In this document: piece after piece, positions 40,255-51,725 of the stretch
Numbering within the stretch: position 1 is the first letter of the stretch
Layout of the letters: each line of letters begins with the position of its first letter
Assembly: GCA_012845835.1 (NCBI GenBank)
Contig: JABAKD010000011.1
Coordinates: 11,909,865 to 11,973,864, forward strand
Length of the DNA: 64,000 bases
DNA from: Undaria pinnatifida
Lineage: Eukaryota; Sar; Phaeophyceae; Laminariales; Alariaceae
Direction: 5' to 3'
Notes under the pieces: generated by a model
Told to the model about the DNA's origin: nothing
The model's database searches: none
Seen by the model: only the letters and a program-made list of their open reading frames with translations
Position numbers and translations under genes: made by a program

Positions 40255-40565
40255 CCTCTATAGTGTGGTAGGGGTAGCTGTTTTTCATACCTTTTAGAGC
40301 CAAACAAAGCGTTTCTGATTGGTCGGCCTTCATGCCGGTTCATGTCCTTACGTGAGGAACTATGTAGCGGCTATTCTGACCCTTTTAGAAGTATGTTTGT
40401 TTTAGTACTAGCGCATACAAGTGTTAGTCGGATTGCGCGAACGAATGCCTTCGAAGTCATGTTTTGGGTGAAGATGGATGATGGATGATCTTGGGCTCCT
40501 TGTGCTAGGAGCTCAGAAAATTCTTAGAATCTGCTGCACCCCTAGACCGTGGGTTGACTCGATAA
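40255..40565 (+). mobile_element. MITE-like element (GAATGCCTTCGAAGTC family), copy 3
   Basis: CTCTATAGTGTGGTAGGGGT at one end, CGCGAACGAATGCCTTCGAA in the core, and GACCGTGGGTTGACTC as the other end, which directly abuts the Fanzor relic. Confidence 0.6.
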
Positions 40566-40570
40566 CTTAG

Positions 40571-41010
40571 CGATTCAGGCGGTACGGCCTACAGCAAAGG
40601 GTCCTCAGGATCATCTGTGATCGAATTATACACCATAAGTTCGAGGATGACGAGAGGACTGTGGTTGTCGCGTATGGCAACGCCTCTTTCGTGACCAGGG
40701 GTCGATTCCGAGGCCCGGTGAAAACCATCCGGCGGGAAGTTGAGATGAGGGTTGGTATGGGGACAGGGCATGGTGGAGGAGGACGCAGTGTAGAGTTCCG
40801 GGAGGTGAACGAGGACTACCCCTCCAAGTTGTGCTCGAGGTGCAACGAGGTGCATCGAGCCGATGCGGGACAAGCACAACAAAACGATCCACGCGATACG
40901 CCGTTGTAAAGCAACGAGCTGCTTACGCGTGTGGAATCGGGATGTCAACGCTTGTCGCAACATCTTCGCCGTTTTCTCCCGCCAGAACTCGCACCAGGAT
41001 CTGAGACCCG
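40571..41010 (+). pseudogene. Fanzor (eukaryotic TnpB-like) C-terminal relic
   Basis: Reads RIICDRIIHHKFEDDE, VVVAYGNASFVTRGRFRGPV (RuvC-II-type strand), VNEDYPSKLCSRCNEVH (first half of the zinc ribbon), then in another frame HAIRRCKATSCLRVWNRDVN and ACRNIF (second Cys pair and the RuvC-III NRDVNA motif). The frame shifts near 40858. Known: Fanzor proteins are RNA-guided nucleases of eukaryotic transposons, related to IS605 TnpB and reported from brown algae and their viruses. Only the C-terminal third is here and it is frameshifted, so it is inactive. No guide-RNA-like region could be assigned. Confidence 0.75.
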
Positions 41011-41201
41011 AGCAGTTCTCGAGAACTTACCAGCGGGACGCTCCGCTGAGTAGGCAAATTCGGGCGCAGCATGCCACATGTTTGTCTGTTTGCAGACAGA
41101 CGCGTGTGAAGGAAGTGCTCGTACGGACGGACCAGGTTAGGAGTGCTTGCCGCACTTCTCGCCATGTAGAGTTCGTCATATTACGCGATAGTGCAACTTT
41201 A

Positions 41202-41433
41202 CTAAACAGACCTGTTTCTTATGTAGCACTGTAATAGCAAGTTCTCCACGTAGGTCTCCACGTCGGACCCAGATATTTTGGGCAGGGTAGCGGGGCCGTA
41301 GGTCAATGAGACGCCACCCGTCGCCACCCGCACGCTTCGAACGCCAAGGCCAGGTTCTTTCTGTAGCAGCAGGGTCAAGACTTGCAAATGCCCCTGGTGT
41401 CTCGTGGATCGGATACCCATCTCTTCCCATGGC
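41202..41433 (-). CDS. Possible orphan exon, unknown product
   Basis: Minus strand, after an acceptor-like TTACGTTGCAG: PWEEMGIRSTRHQGHLQVLT, LGVRSVRVATGGVSLTYGPA and SDVETYVENLL. Composition looks coding, but no family is recognised and no neighbouring exons could be joined. It may belong to a decayed mobile element. Confidence 0.25.
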
Positions 41434-43070
41434 TGCAACGTAATTTCTCCGGACCTATTACAGCATTATTACTGCACAGAACCCCTAGTAAGACATGTAA
41501 ATACTGACCCAGACAGGGTTTGTTTTTTGGGAAAGTGTGTGTTCTACACTAAATTCAGCATTGCAGCTTCTGGATCTCTTGTATTGGCTGTAAATGTCAG
41601 CCTGGCTTTCTTGTTAACCTGTTTCTTATTACGTGCCCTGTACTGCATGCTCCATATAGCCAGTCCACACCCAGAGACAGCGCCCCCGGGTCTGCTGGAA
41701 CTTGAGCTTTTGGTTCGGTTATTTTGTGACGAGTTCCCTTTTGCTGCCCGAGTTTCCTGCACAAACAAATATTCCGGATCAGGGTCTGGTCGATTCTCTC
41801 TCAGTTGGTGTTCGTGTCAGGAATCAGTAGTGGCCGGTGAGCGCTGAGCAGTGGTGGGCACCGGCACCCCGAGACCGTTGAAAAATGAATAAATAAATAT
41901 AGGAAATCGAGAGTCGGTTTTGATAACCGAGACCGGGCGCTTTAAATTGGGCGTTACTTGAACAAAAAGATACCCCGAGGGTGTTTTGCGCCGTTTGCCG
42001 ATACAGCAACAGCCGGTAGCCAAAACAACTTCATAATATGCAGGCTGCGCTCTTTGGTTAAAGCACCGCTATACCGGGATGTGACTCCAAAAGTCTGCAG
42101 GAGGTACACCGGCTTACGGCCAACCACGTTCTCCGTCACCATTTTTTGGCGATTTTTTTACCGTCAATCTGGCGTGCAGAGCATACAACATATACAAGTA
42201 CACCGGTCAATACACCTATTAATAGCGGGCGGTTTCTTAACTCCTCCCAAAAGGCGTTGGAACGTTTGAACCGAAAACGGAAAATAATTCTGCTTTTTGA
42301 GCTGTTGATTGGTTGTCAAATCGAATAGATTCCTAGCGATCCCCATTCTGACCGTGACTTTTGTAAGAGGAAGAGGAACAAAATGTCCCGGAGTAGCTAA
42401 AATCTAATCTTGTTCAAGCAAAACCGAACCGCGTGCTGGGAAGGAGATTCTGGCAACTGATTGCTGCTGGGTGTGTTTCATCATGTATGGGAGTGTTACT
42501 TCATACGCTGGAGGCCCACGAGAGCATGGGTCAACATGGGATGATTTGAGACTCACGGGGTGGAGCGTATGTAGACGCCGTAGAGCTCACCCGCGGCAGG
42601 AGCCACGCGGTACCGCCATGGCCTGACCAGGAGGCTACCGAGGCAAATTACTGGGTTGCGAACGAGGCTCTGGCGATGCTTTTTCCGGCAAAAATGTGGT
42701 ACCGTTGTTCGTATTGTAGAAGTTTGAGTAGTCTTCGTCGAACCACGAGGGCAACATAACAACTTCTAGACTCGTCCCGAAGGCGCTATTTGGATGACTA
42801 GCACCGTCTTCTGTGAGGCTTGTCTTGCGATTCTCTAGCGTGTAAACCTATTCTCTGTGTCAGGAGCAATCGCTGCCCACGTGGCGGTAACCCCCCCCTC
42901 GAGTCGAGCTGCACGGTCCAACCGCAAGTCAGTTCAGCTATTATCTGTTCGGGTCGGTTGCCCAGAACTAGAACCACAGTTCACATCGGACACAAGCAGG
43001 TTTGCATGGAACGAACGAATTCAACCAGCCTCGTTCCATTCCAACCGTTCCAACAAGGAAGGTCGAAATA
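41434..43070. other. Intergenic, no gene recognised
   Basis: Scattered degenerate repeat fragments. One segment (41860-42010; CCGAGGGTGTTTTGCGCC) resembles parts of 44025-44050 and 47200-47340. Confidence 0.45.
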
Positions 43071-43200
43071 AGTCAAGACGCACCCTCACAGAAGTCTTCC
43101 CTTCTCTCCCGCCGGTACTTGCCTTCATTTTTGTCTCGCATAGAGTTCATTCAGCAGTTCCACTTTCCAGATTTTCTGTGCTAGTCGATGTTGATTGAAC
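43071..43200 (-). repeat. Partial SINE fragment
   Basis: Contains the body phrase CTTCCCTTCTCTCCCGCCGGT, TTCATTTTTGTCTCGCATAG like the SINE family, but no head. Confidence 0.45.
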
Positions 43201-43688
43201 TTCACACCTTAGACTAACCTGTTTAGGAGCACACGCCCAAATGGCGGGGATAACACACTTGGACATAGTGTGGGATAAAGTTGTTAGCGATGACAAATGA
43301 TTGTAAGAGACGCCATAAGACCTGGGCAAACGGCCAACCCCGCCAACTTCACAACCAAGCACAACAATAGTACACGGCCCACGGGAGGGGCTCCGACATT
43401 CTTGGTGCTGGCCTCATTATGCTGTGGTTCATTAGTATTAGAAGTACTATTACCATGCTTACGTCCTACGGGGTTGGCCTTGCCCAGGTCTGATAGCCGT
43501 ATCGAGCGGTTCTCTGCATGGCAGAAAACGGCGAGATTTTCGCCGAAAAACGGCAATAGAGAACGTGATTGCCCCTCCCTGTAAGTTGGTGTACGTAGGA
43601 TTTTATGTCCATATTCCGGTATTATAGCAAGGTTTTGGACCAATGAGCGCGGCTCATGTAAGACGATTTTTGTGAAGGATTTATCATG

Positions 43689-44012
43689 TTTTTTTTTTTT
43701 TTTTTTTTTTTTCGCACACTTTTACTTTCCAGCCTCTGGACAAGCCGTGGTCACAGGTGTCGTCCCTTCTCCCCCCCGGTTCTTGCCTTCAATTTTTTAT
43801 CGCGCATAGGGTTCAGCAATCCCACTGCTCGTCGATTTTTCATCGAGTGTTGCTAACTCACGCTCTCGCGCTTTCCGCAAGTCAATTTGTGCACAAGAAA
43901 AAGTCCCAACGAATTTATACGAGTATGCATTCGGCGGGGCTCGAACTCACGAAACTGGCCTATACCAGGCTCGAGGATAACCTGATACGCCACCGGGGCG
44001 ACCGGCTCAATG
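43689..44012 (-). repeat. tRNA-derived SINE, copy 4
   Basis: Near-full-length reverse copy: 20+ T tail at 43689, body, box B complement GGGGCTCGAACTCACGAAAC, head CGCCACCGGGGCGACCGG. Confidence 0.75.
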
Positions 44013-44143
44013 TACCAGCCAATGGCGCAAAATACCCTCGGTATGCCTTTTCTTGGTTAGCACCTGTTCTAATTCGTTTTTCAATCTTGGCTCTGAAGAT
44101 CGAAGTCATATAAATATCATAAATCCGATTTGCATGTGTGTGA

Positions 44144-45900
44144 AAGGCCACCTGTACTATCTGCATTTTGGTGGAAGCTCGTGAATCCGTGGAAGCTTTC
44201 ATCGCTTCCATGGAATCTTCCACGACTTCCACGGAAGCTTCCATCGCTTCCATGAAAGCTTTAATGGAAGCAATGGAAGCTTCCATGGAAGCGTGGAAGC
44301 TTCCATGGAAGCATGGAAGCTTCCACGGAAGCAACTTCCACGGAAGCTTCCACGAAAGCTTCCACGGAAGCAACTTCCACGGAAGATTCCACGGAAGCAA
44401 CTTGCACGGAAACTTCCATGAAAACTTCCACGGAAGCTTCCACGGAAGCAACTTCCACGGAAGCGTCCACGAAAGCTTCCACGGAAGCAACTTCCACGGA
44501 AACTTCCACGGAAGCAATTTCCACGAAAGCTTCCATGAAAGCTTCCACGGAAGCTTCCACGGAAGCAACTTCCACGGAAGCTTCCATGAAAGCTTTCACG
44601 GAAGCAACTTCCACGAAGCTCAAAGCTTCCACGGAAGCTTCCACGGAAGCAACTTCCACGGAAGCTTCCATGAAAGCTTTCACGGAAGCAACTTCCACGA
44701 AGCTCCCATGAAAGCTTCCACGGAAGCAACTTCCACGGAAGCTTCCACGAAAGCTTCCGCGGAAGCAACTCCCACGGAAGCTTCCACGGAAGCAACCTAA
44801 TCCTAACCCTAACCCTAACCTTAACCCTCACCCTAACCCAAAGCTTCCATGGAAGTAACTTCCACTTCCAGGGAAGCTTCTATTACTTCCGCGAAAGCTT
44901 CCATTACTCCCATGGAAGCTTTCGTGGAAGCTTTCGTGGAAGCTCCCGTGCAAATTTGCTTCCATGGAAGCTTTCATATCTTCCATATTTTCCATGGAAG
45001 CTTCTACGGAAGCTTACGGAAGCTCCCATGAAAGCTTCTGAGGAAGTTACTTCCGTGGAAGCTTTCATATCTTCCATATCCTCCATAGAAGCTTCCACGG
45101 GAGCTTCCATGAAGACTTCCGTGGAAGTAACTTCCATGCAAGCTTCCATAACTTCCGCGAAAGCTTCCACTACTTCCATGAAAGCTTTCATGGAAGTTTT
45201 CGTGGAAGTTACTTCCATGGAAGCTTTCGTGGAAGCTTTCGTGGAAGCTCCCGTGGAAGTTACTTCCGTGGAAGCTTTCATATCTTTCATATCTTCCATG
45301 GAAGCTTTTACGGAAGCTTCCATGAAGACTTCCGTGGACGTTACTTCCATGAAAGCTTCCATTACTCCACGAAAGCTTCCATCACTTCCATGAAAGCTTC
45401 CATGGTGGCTTTCGTGGAAGCTTTCATGGAAGCTCCCGTGGAAGTTACGTCGGTGAAAGCTTTCATATCTTCCATATCTTCCATGGAAGCTTCCACGGAA
45501 GGTTCCATGAAAGCTTCCGAGGAAGTAACTTCCATGAAAGCTTCCATAACTTCCGTGAAAGCTTCCACGAAAGCTTCCATGAAAGCTTCCATGGAAGCTT
45601 TGGTGGAAGTTACTTCCATGGAAACTTTCGTGGAAGCTTTCGTGGAAGCTCCCGTGGAAGTTACGTCGGTGGAAGCTTTCAGTTCTTCCATATCTTCCTT
45701 GGAAGCTTCCATGGAAGCTATGAAAGCTTCCATGGAAGCTTTCATGGAAGCCTCTACCGCTTCAATTTCTTCCATGGAAGCTTCCATGGAAGCTTTCATA
45801 GCTTCCATATCTTCCATGAAAGCTTTCATGAAAGCGGTGAAAGCTTCCACGGAAGCTTTCATGAGCTTCCACGCAAAATACAAGTAGTGCCGAAGCCCGA
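44144..45900. mobile_element. Palindrome-array transposon, copy 1
   Basis: About 1.76 kb. Left end AGGCCACCTGTACTATCTGC, ATTTTGGTGGAAG; right end CTTCCACGCAAAATACAAGT, AGTGC, which are inverted relative to each other. The body consists of repeats built on CTTCCAYGGAAG and CTTTCGTGGAAG with embedded AAGCTT. The first half is mainly CACGGAAGC, the second CCATGGAAG/TTCGTGG. A telomere-like segment lies at 44796-44840. No coding sequence for a transposase; both strands are open over several hundred bases only because the repeat lacks stops. No target duplication recognised for this copy. Confidence 0.75.
44796..44840. repeat. Telomere-like repeat inside the transposon
   Basis: About seven CCCTAA-type units (CCTAACCCTAACCCTAACC) between the two halves of the array. 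Confidence 0.9.
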
Positions 45901-46640
45901 AGCGACATCTACGCTATGTTGTCACAGAGGGTATTGTTACATAATAACACATCACTGCAGACGTACCCAAAATGGCTAAGGTCCCCAATGGTTGACAAGT
46001 CTATAGCTCAGGTGACACCACCGTGTGTTAATTTCGGCGATCTTTAATTAGTTCATACCAGGGTACAGATCCATGTATCATACACAAAAAACAACTCCAC
46101 GGCATATATGCCGTAAGTATACCATTCGTAACACTCGTATTATACGGAAATAAAAAACCAGCAACATTAACGTAACAACAACACCACGCATATTTTGCTC
46201 CCATCTCATAGTTTGTCTTTGAAGTATTGGGCATCTGTGTTTAGCAAGCAGGTATTAGTAGAATCTATCCCCCCCCCCCCCTCTGCACACACATACACCG
46301 CGCACCCCCGCCACCCCCCTCTTCCTTCACCCGCCGCCCCCCCAAAATCGAAATCCACCAAAGTTATAAACACCGCCGGGCAGGTGATATCGTCTCTTTA
46401 CCTGTCGAGCCATCAATGAAGTAGCTCCAATTTTTTAAGATGGCCTTCAAGCGTCAACACCCTCCCCCCCCCCCCTCCCCCGGCCCTCTTCTCCGCCGCC
46501 CCCATCATCGCCTTAGACCTAGATCTACGCGTGTGTGCAGTAACCTTCTGTTCATTTATGCGGTCTAACTAGTTTTGAACCCCCCCCCCCCCCCCCCCCA
46601 CCCGCCTTTAACCCCTCGCCCCCCAGCCGTCCCTTCACCG
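45901..46640. other. Intergenic with C-runs
   Basis: Several long C tracts (46270, 46465, 46580) like the LINE-tail ends; no clear element could be delimited and no gene is seen. Confidence 0.45.
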
Positions 46641-46930
46641 ATCATACGACTGTCATATACATGATAAATTGGAGCGTTCCACAGCCGTCAGATTTTGTCC
46701 CCCTCAAAAGCGGGATTTTATAGTTCCCGAACACAGATTGATTAATATCACCCTGTTGACCCTGGTACAAGCCAGTCCTAAGGGGAGTCGCCAATCAATA
46801 TACATAGACCCAGCAACAAGCGCAATCGGAGCATCACACACAGCTCGCAAATATGAGCTTCGACGGAATCTCCGATCTCACATCTGTAGTGTATTTTATT
46901 TTTTTGTACTAAAAATCTATTCGGTTACTT
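46641..46930 (+). repeat. Repeat family R1 (CACACAGCTTGCAAATATGAG), copy 1
   Basis: GCGTTCCACAGCCGTCAGAT, TTTGTCCCCCTCAAA, CCTGTTGACCCTGG, AGGGGAGTCGCC, then CACACAGCTCGCAAATATGAG and CTTCGACGGAATCTCCGATC. The same order is found at 50020-50385, at 58310-58480 and in reverse at 58985-59240. Confidence 0.65.
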
Positions 46931-47424
46931 TCGGTCGGTTGTTACACCCGCGACAACATCCTCTGCATCATATAGTGCCTCTTTAATGCCTGTGTGTTAG
47001 CGCTTATCATATGCCTATGCCATGTATGGCAGTGGAAACCCGTACGTGTATGCTATGTGTGATACGGTTGTCATGGTGATGTGCGATGTCTTGGCCGGCG
47101 CGCACTCGATATGTACATACTTTGCCAAGTTACATGTGTTACTCCATGGGGGGCGCCAACGTGGCGCCTTTTTCAAAAACCGTTGCCTTCATCTGATCGG
47201 AAAGGCCTCGGTCTCGTCGATTTTTTTTTTTAAATCCACGACCACACATACAATCGAGAATCGAAACCATCTTCGGTCGGTTTTCAGTAACCGACGAATA
47301 AGACCTCGGCGCTATACTGCCCGAGGGCGCCAAATAAAAAAACATGTCATATGACCCAAATGTTCGCCCATATCGCCATTCAAGCGCTTCCGAGCTTGCA
47401 TCGTGCTAAGGTAGTAGTGATATG

Positions 47425-47800
47425 TTAGGGTATTAGTGCGGTATTAGTCCGTTTGACCACTTGCAAAAGGTTAGCCTATATATAGCCTACCCAAACTAAG
47501 TCTTATACTTGTAACACTCTCCCCCCCTATAACAGCGGGATAGCAGGTCGGCCGGATATACGGGCGGACCTGTCAATATCTAAGCCGTTTCATCTCCTGG
47601 GTATACTGGGGAGAGTATTTTTTTTTAAGCTCGACCTGGGGAAAGTCTGAAAAAGTTTATTATGGTGGATGTGGGGCTTGAACCCACGACCCCAAAAACC
47701 CATGCCCTGCCGACCACGCCATTTGTTAAGGTATTAGTGGGGTATTAGTCCGTTTGACCACTTACTTGCAAAAGGTTAACCAATAGCTTACCCAAACTAA
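47425..47800. repeat. Duplicated flank around a tRNA-like head
   Basis: GGTATTAGTCCGTTTGACCA, CTTGCAAAAGGTTA occurs at 47435 and 47737. Between them, on the minus strand (47652-47720), is a box A/box B tRNA-like sequence with a good T-arm (GTGGG TTCAAGC CCCAC) but no matching acceptor stem: a tRNA-derived retroposon head rather than a functional tRNA. Confidence 0.5.
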
Positions 47801-49200
47801 GCCTAACAACAGACGGCCCAAGCAAATGTGGTGCACTGCCCGTTCAGGCATGCACCCAGCTCGCGAAGTCTATCTGTTTGCAAGTTTCCATGCACGGATT
47901 TTATTTGAGGTTTGAGGTAACCAGCCCTCCAGCGACCGAAATATAGCATGACCGGTCAGATTCCACAGAAACCCATAGATAGGCGTTCATGAGTGGAGGG
48001 GATGAATACTATCCATCCCCACACTCACCGGATCACTTGATTTTAGTGCACCCCCCCGGAGGCTCGAATCTGCAAAAAAACAAGATTGTGGGTCATCATG
48101 TGAAGCCTCTTCTTGTCGCGATAAACATGAGGCCTCCTAGATCGTAACGGGGAGGGGGGAGAAGACCCTGCTTAGTGCCGACGTAGTTACCCCGGAAGTG
48201 AGGTAAGTCTGTAGTTAGTTAGTTAGTTAGTTGGGAGGGAGGGACAAGGATAAAGACAAGGTAGGTGCGGAGATATTACATCAATGGAAGGGATGAGAGC
48301 CAGAAAGGCAAGATGACAGGTAGGTAGACACCACCCACCGCAGTAAACAAAAAGGTATGAACCCTTTCAGCACCGCGCTCCACCCCGATGCGGGGACATG
48401 AAACACTTGGAATTTGACTAGGAATATTTTTTGAGTTGGAAAAGGTATTAATAGTGGTTTACGCACTCCGGTTGGCTAAAGGGTATACCGGTTCATCAAC
48501 CAACTTGTTATTCGAGTCTTTCCAAGCCACAGCATCCCGAGCCGGCCGAATCAACCAACAAGAGTCTTTCCAAGCACAGCATCCAAGCCGGCCGAGCCGA
48601 CCTAGAGCCTTCACCAGCCACAGCATCCAAGCACAGGTCATCCTATAAAATCGGGCTCTAGGATTGAACGCAGAGAATCTGGGGATAGTAGGTACTGAGT
48701 AATTGGCCGGATGGGAAAGAGGGGATGGGGGAGAAGGTCAGAAGTAGAAAGTTGGTGAGTGGTGGACCAGTCCAAAACGTCTGGTGGCGAGTTTTTACAA
48801 CTGCCAGTGATACACACAACACAGGTCCTCCAACACGTTACAGGTTCACGCGGAGAATCTGTTTGTAGCAGAGTTGCGCCGGCTGTAATGATAATTCTAT
48901 GTGGAGAGAAGTAGATACACACAGAGGCGGGAAATATTGTAATGAGAGAGAACAGGAGAAGACCTTTCAGTATCTACGGAACTCTTCTACGTGAGGGTGT
49001 GTGCGACCAGGGTCTGGTACTGAACAATAGGAGGTCGGCGACAAAAACAAACAAGGGATACAAAATGCGGAACACCAAACTGGGCACTCTATCACACTCT
49101 TGTACAAGTAACAAGTAATCTTGGGCATTATCGGTTGTTTTGTCCGAAACAGTCGTGCCATGATCTTGGACCTCACTGCTGCTACCTAGAATGCGATGCG
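47801..49200. other. Intergenic
   Basis: A TTAGT short repeat (48212-48230) and a ~50-bp duplication of CAAGAGTCTTTCCAAGC...CAGCATCC (48515-48625). No gene seen. Confidence 0.45.
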
Positions 49201-49559
49201 ATACTGACCCCCCCCCCCCCCCCGCCTACGCCGTAAAACATTCTGTGTATATTGGGGTTGGCGCTGGTTGGCAACGACACTGTAAAACATGCCAGTCACT
49301 GCGTGGATAGAAATCTAGGGTACCATTCTTTTTTTTTTGGCGGTCGCCATGATGGTTATCGAGTTAGATCGTGTTGTGCGGGGTGGAGAACCCTAAATCC
49401 GCTCAAGGGGAATGCTCGTATCGCGTAGTGTGAATATGGTAAGGCACCCGCGAGGCAATTGCATAGTAATACCCATTCATTGCTGTCTCTGGAGCGGCCA
49501 CACCAGAGAACAAAGTGACTCATTGGCGCCGTCACCCATAAGCAAGAAAGTAGGCACAT

Positions 49560-49780
49560 TGTGCCCAAGTCCGCCTTTCGAGCGGTTCTTGGAAGGATGC
49601 AGTTCACCCTTCATGCGACTCGCTGAACACCTCACAGCGCTTCGCGCTTGGTGCAAGCAATGTCTGCCATGTTGGTGAAACCCCGACGTGCCCCGTCCCG
49701 GCATAGTAGGGATGCGAGGGTCTATGGTCATACGACTACGGCCACGCACAAATTGAGTATCCCCCCCTCCACCTCCCGCC
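49560..49780 (+). mobile_element. LINE 3' end ([19 protein letters not shown] type)
   Basis: Short coding remnant [20 protein letters not shown] and stop, then the GTGCCCCGTCCCGGCATAG, GATGCGAGGGTCTATGGTC, ACGGCCACGCACAAATTGAG tail and C-runs. Best full-context copy of this tail in the window. Confidence 0.65.
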
Positions 49781-49879
49781 TTCTCATTCCACGCCACCCC
49801 CAACACCGCCTAGACCTAGCATAACGCGTACAGTACTCTCCTATACATTTATGCGGACATAAAATGTTGGAACTCCCCC

Positions 49880-49985
49880 CCCCTTAACGGTGCTCCGTCT
49901 CGAAAGGGATGCGTGGTCAATGGTCAAATGACTAAGGCAAGCAACAAATGAGTACGCCCCCCCCCCCCCTCCGTCCCCCCTGTAA
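49880..49985 (+). mobile_element. LINE 3'-tail fragment (GTCAATGGTCAAATG type)
   Basis: GGTGCTCCGTCTCGAAAGGG, ATGCGTGGTCAATGGTC, AAATGACTAAGGCAAGCAAC and a C-run. Confidence 0.65.
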
Positions 49986-50019
49986 AAACCCAGCTCTCCC
50001 CCCACCGGTTATACAATTT

Positions 50020-50385
50020 GCAGGATATACATGATAATAAAGTGATGCATCCCACAGCCGTCAGATTTTGTCCCCCTCAAACACGGGTTTTGTTTTTTCG
50101 GTGCACAGGTTAACACAGCAGGCTGTTGACCCTGGCACAAGCTAGTTCCGAGGGGAGTCGCTGACCTATACCCTCAATGAGGACACAAACCCAGTAGTGC
50201 GCGCGATCGGAGTAGCGCACACAGCTTGCAAATATGAGTTTCGACGAAACCTTCGATATCAAAGATGAGTTTCAATGAAATCTTCGATCTCAAAGATGAG
50301 TTTCGATGAAATCTTCGATGTCAAAGATGAGGTTCGACGAAATTTTCGATCTCAAAGCTGGAGTGTATTTTGCTTTTTATAATAT
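50020..50385 (+). repeat. Repeat family R1, copy 2, with 4 tandem units
   Basis: As copy 1, but the end is amplified: GATGAGTTTCGAYGAAATCTTCGATCTCAAA is repeated four times (50235-50360). The frame reads MSFDEIFDLKA in each unit. Confidence 0.7.
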
Positions 50386-50930
50386 CATACTGAGATTTGT
50401 AGCCCTGACCCCAACACCGCAAGACCACCGGGGCGACCGTCATCAAACAATAACCAGCTCTCAACCCCATACTAGGTATGGGAGATAACAAATAACACTA
50501 ACTCCATACGGTTCACTCTTCCACTTCGACAAATACCGAAGCCATATTTTTTTTCGTTCTCGGCTTTTCTTCGTAAAAAATCCCTTTTTTCATGTGCGCG
50601 ACACGACCCCCCCCTCCCCCCCCGCCGTGTAAAATCCGACACACCGGGCAACAGACAAACGAACGCACACACTTATTTCTTTTAAGTAGCATCGTATATA
50701 CCGCAAAACATGGATGCACCGCTGTATATACCGCTCGACGGCATGATAGCTATAGGAAGTTTGGGCGTGGCAGATGAGACATGAGCGTTGCAACTGCTGT
50801 TGCAGATTGCTTTGACTGTGCTGCCTGCGCACGGTAGTATTGTTAACAATAGTACCCGCCGTAGGTTGCTTCACCTTCTCAGACGTTGCTGCTACCGCCG
50901 CCGCTGCTTAATTTCGGCCTTTTCGAAACA
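50386..50930. other. Intergenic
   Basis: No gene seen; a fragment CCACCGGGGCGACCGTCATC (50428) resembles the SINE head. Confidence 0.4.
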
Positions 50931-50998
50931 CTACTAGGATATAATGTAGGATATCATATAGGATACCGTATATGATATCGTATAGGATACAGTATGGG

Positions 50999-51250
50999 GA
51001 GTCATCCCACGGTAGTAGGGGGGGCAGTTTTTGCGCCAAAAAGTCCCTGGGCGATTGAGTTCCTCACGTGAGGAACTGCCGGTCAATGAAGTACTTTCAC
51101 GAGTACATCATATTTTTGGGCCAAGGCATAGAAGCTTGGTCGGGTTGTGCGGACGAATGCCTTCGAAGTCATTTTTCGAGTGAGATATTGAGTTATTTAT
51201 TTGACGAGCTCAGGGACTGATGCTGCAAGCCTACCGTGGGATGGCTCGGG
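50999..51250. mobile_element. MITE with terminal inverted repeats, copy 4
   Basis: GAGTCATCCCACGGTAGTA at the left and CTACCGTGGGATGGCTC at the right are inverted repeats of 17 bp with one mismatch. The core has CGGACGAATGCCTTCGAAGTC. A short TATAGGATA repeat (50935-50998) precedes it. Confidence 0.8.
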
Positions 51251-51725
51251 GTACCCCACTAAGGCGGCGGTGTGTGAGAGCAATATAGCCACCTTATTAT
51301 TGGGAGAAGACGCCTTACTTATACCAGGTTGGGAGCATTTCCAATGACACATTTTGGCACGTTTCTCGCCAAATTGGCCAGATATACAATTTTGGACTTG
51401 AGAAAAATACTGTAGTACTCTTCTGCTCCTTCGCTTGTCATTTAACGTAAGTATTGGATTAGATGAAGCCTCCTGCCCCCGCCTGTGATCCTACCCATAC
51501 TTTCTTGTGTCGTTATCCATGATCGTTGTGGGCGTTTGGGCAAGGTCGCGCATCATCTCACCCATACTCACGGCATACTTCGCTTACCGCTACTTACACG
51601 CGGCAAAATTGTCCTGAAAAGCTTGGGACAGAGGGACATAGCTATTGTTCCGCGGTCGCTGAGAACCCCCATCGCGTTTCCCTTTCCCCTTTGAATCCGC
51701 CACCGCGCTGGTTGTCGGTCCAACG
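51251..51725. other. Intergenic
   Basis: An AAGGCGG-family fragment at 51255-51335; otherwise nothing recognised. Confidence 0.4.

Noticed and set aside
44168..45887. Long open frames on both strands (Glu-Ala-Ser-Thr or Phe-His-Gly-Ser repeats)
   Set aside because: They only reflect a stop-free 12-bp palindromic repeat; all frames are open and no start, domain or splice context supports a protein.
47652..47720. tRNA gene on the minus strand
   Set aside because: T-arm and box B are good, but the acceptor stem does not pair and the anticodon arm is irregular; more likely a tRNA-derived retroposon head.
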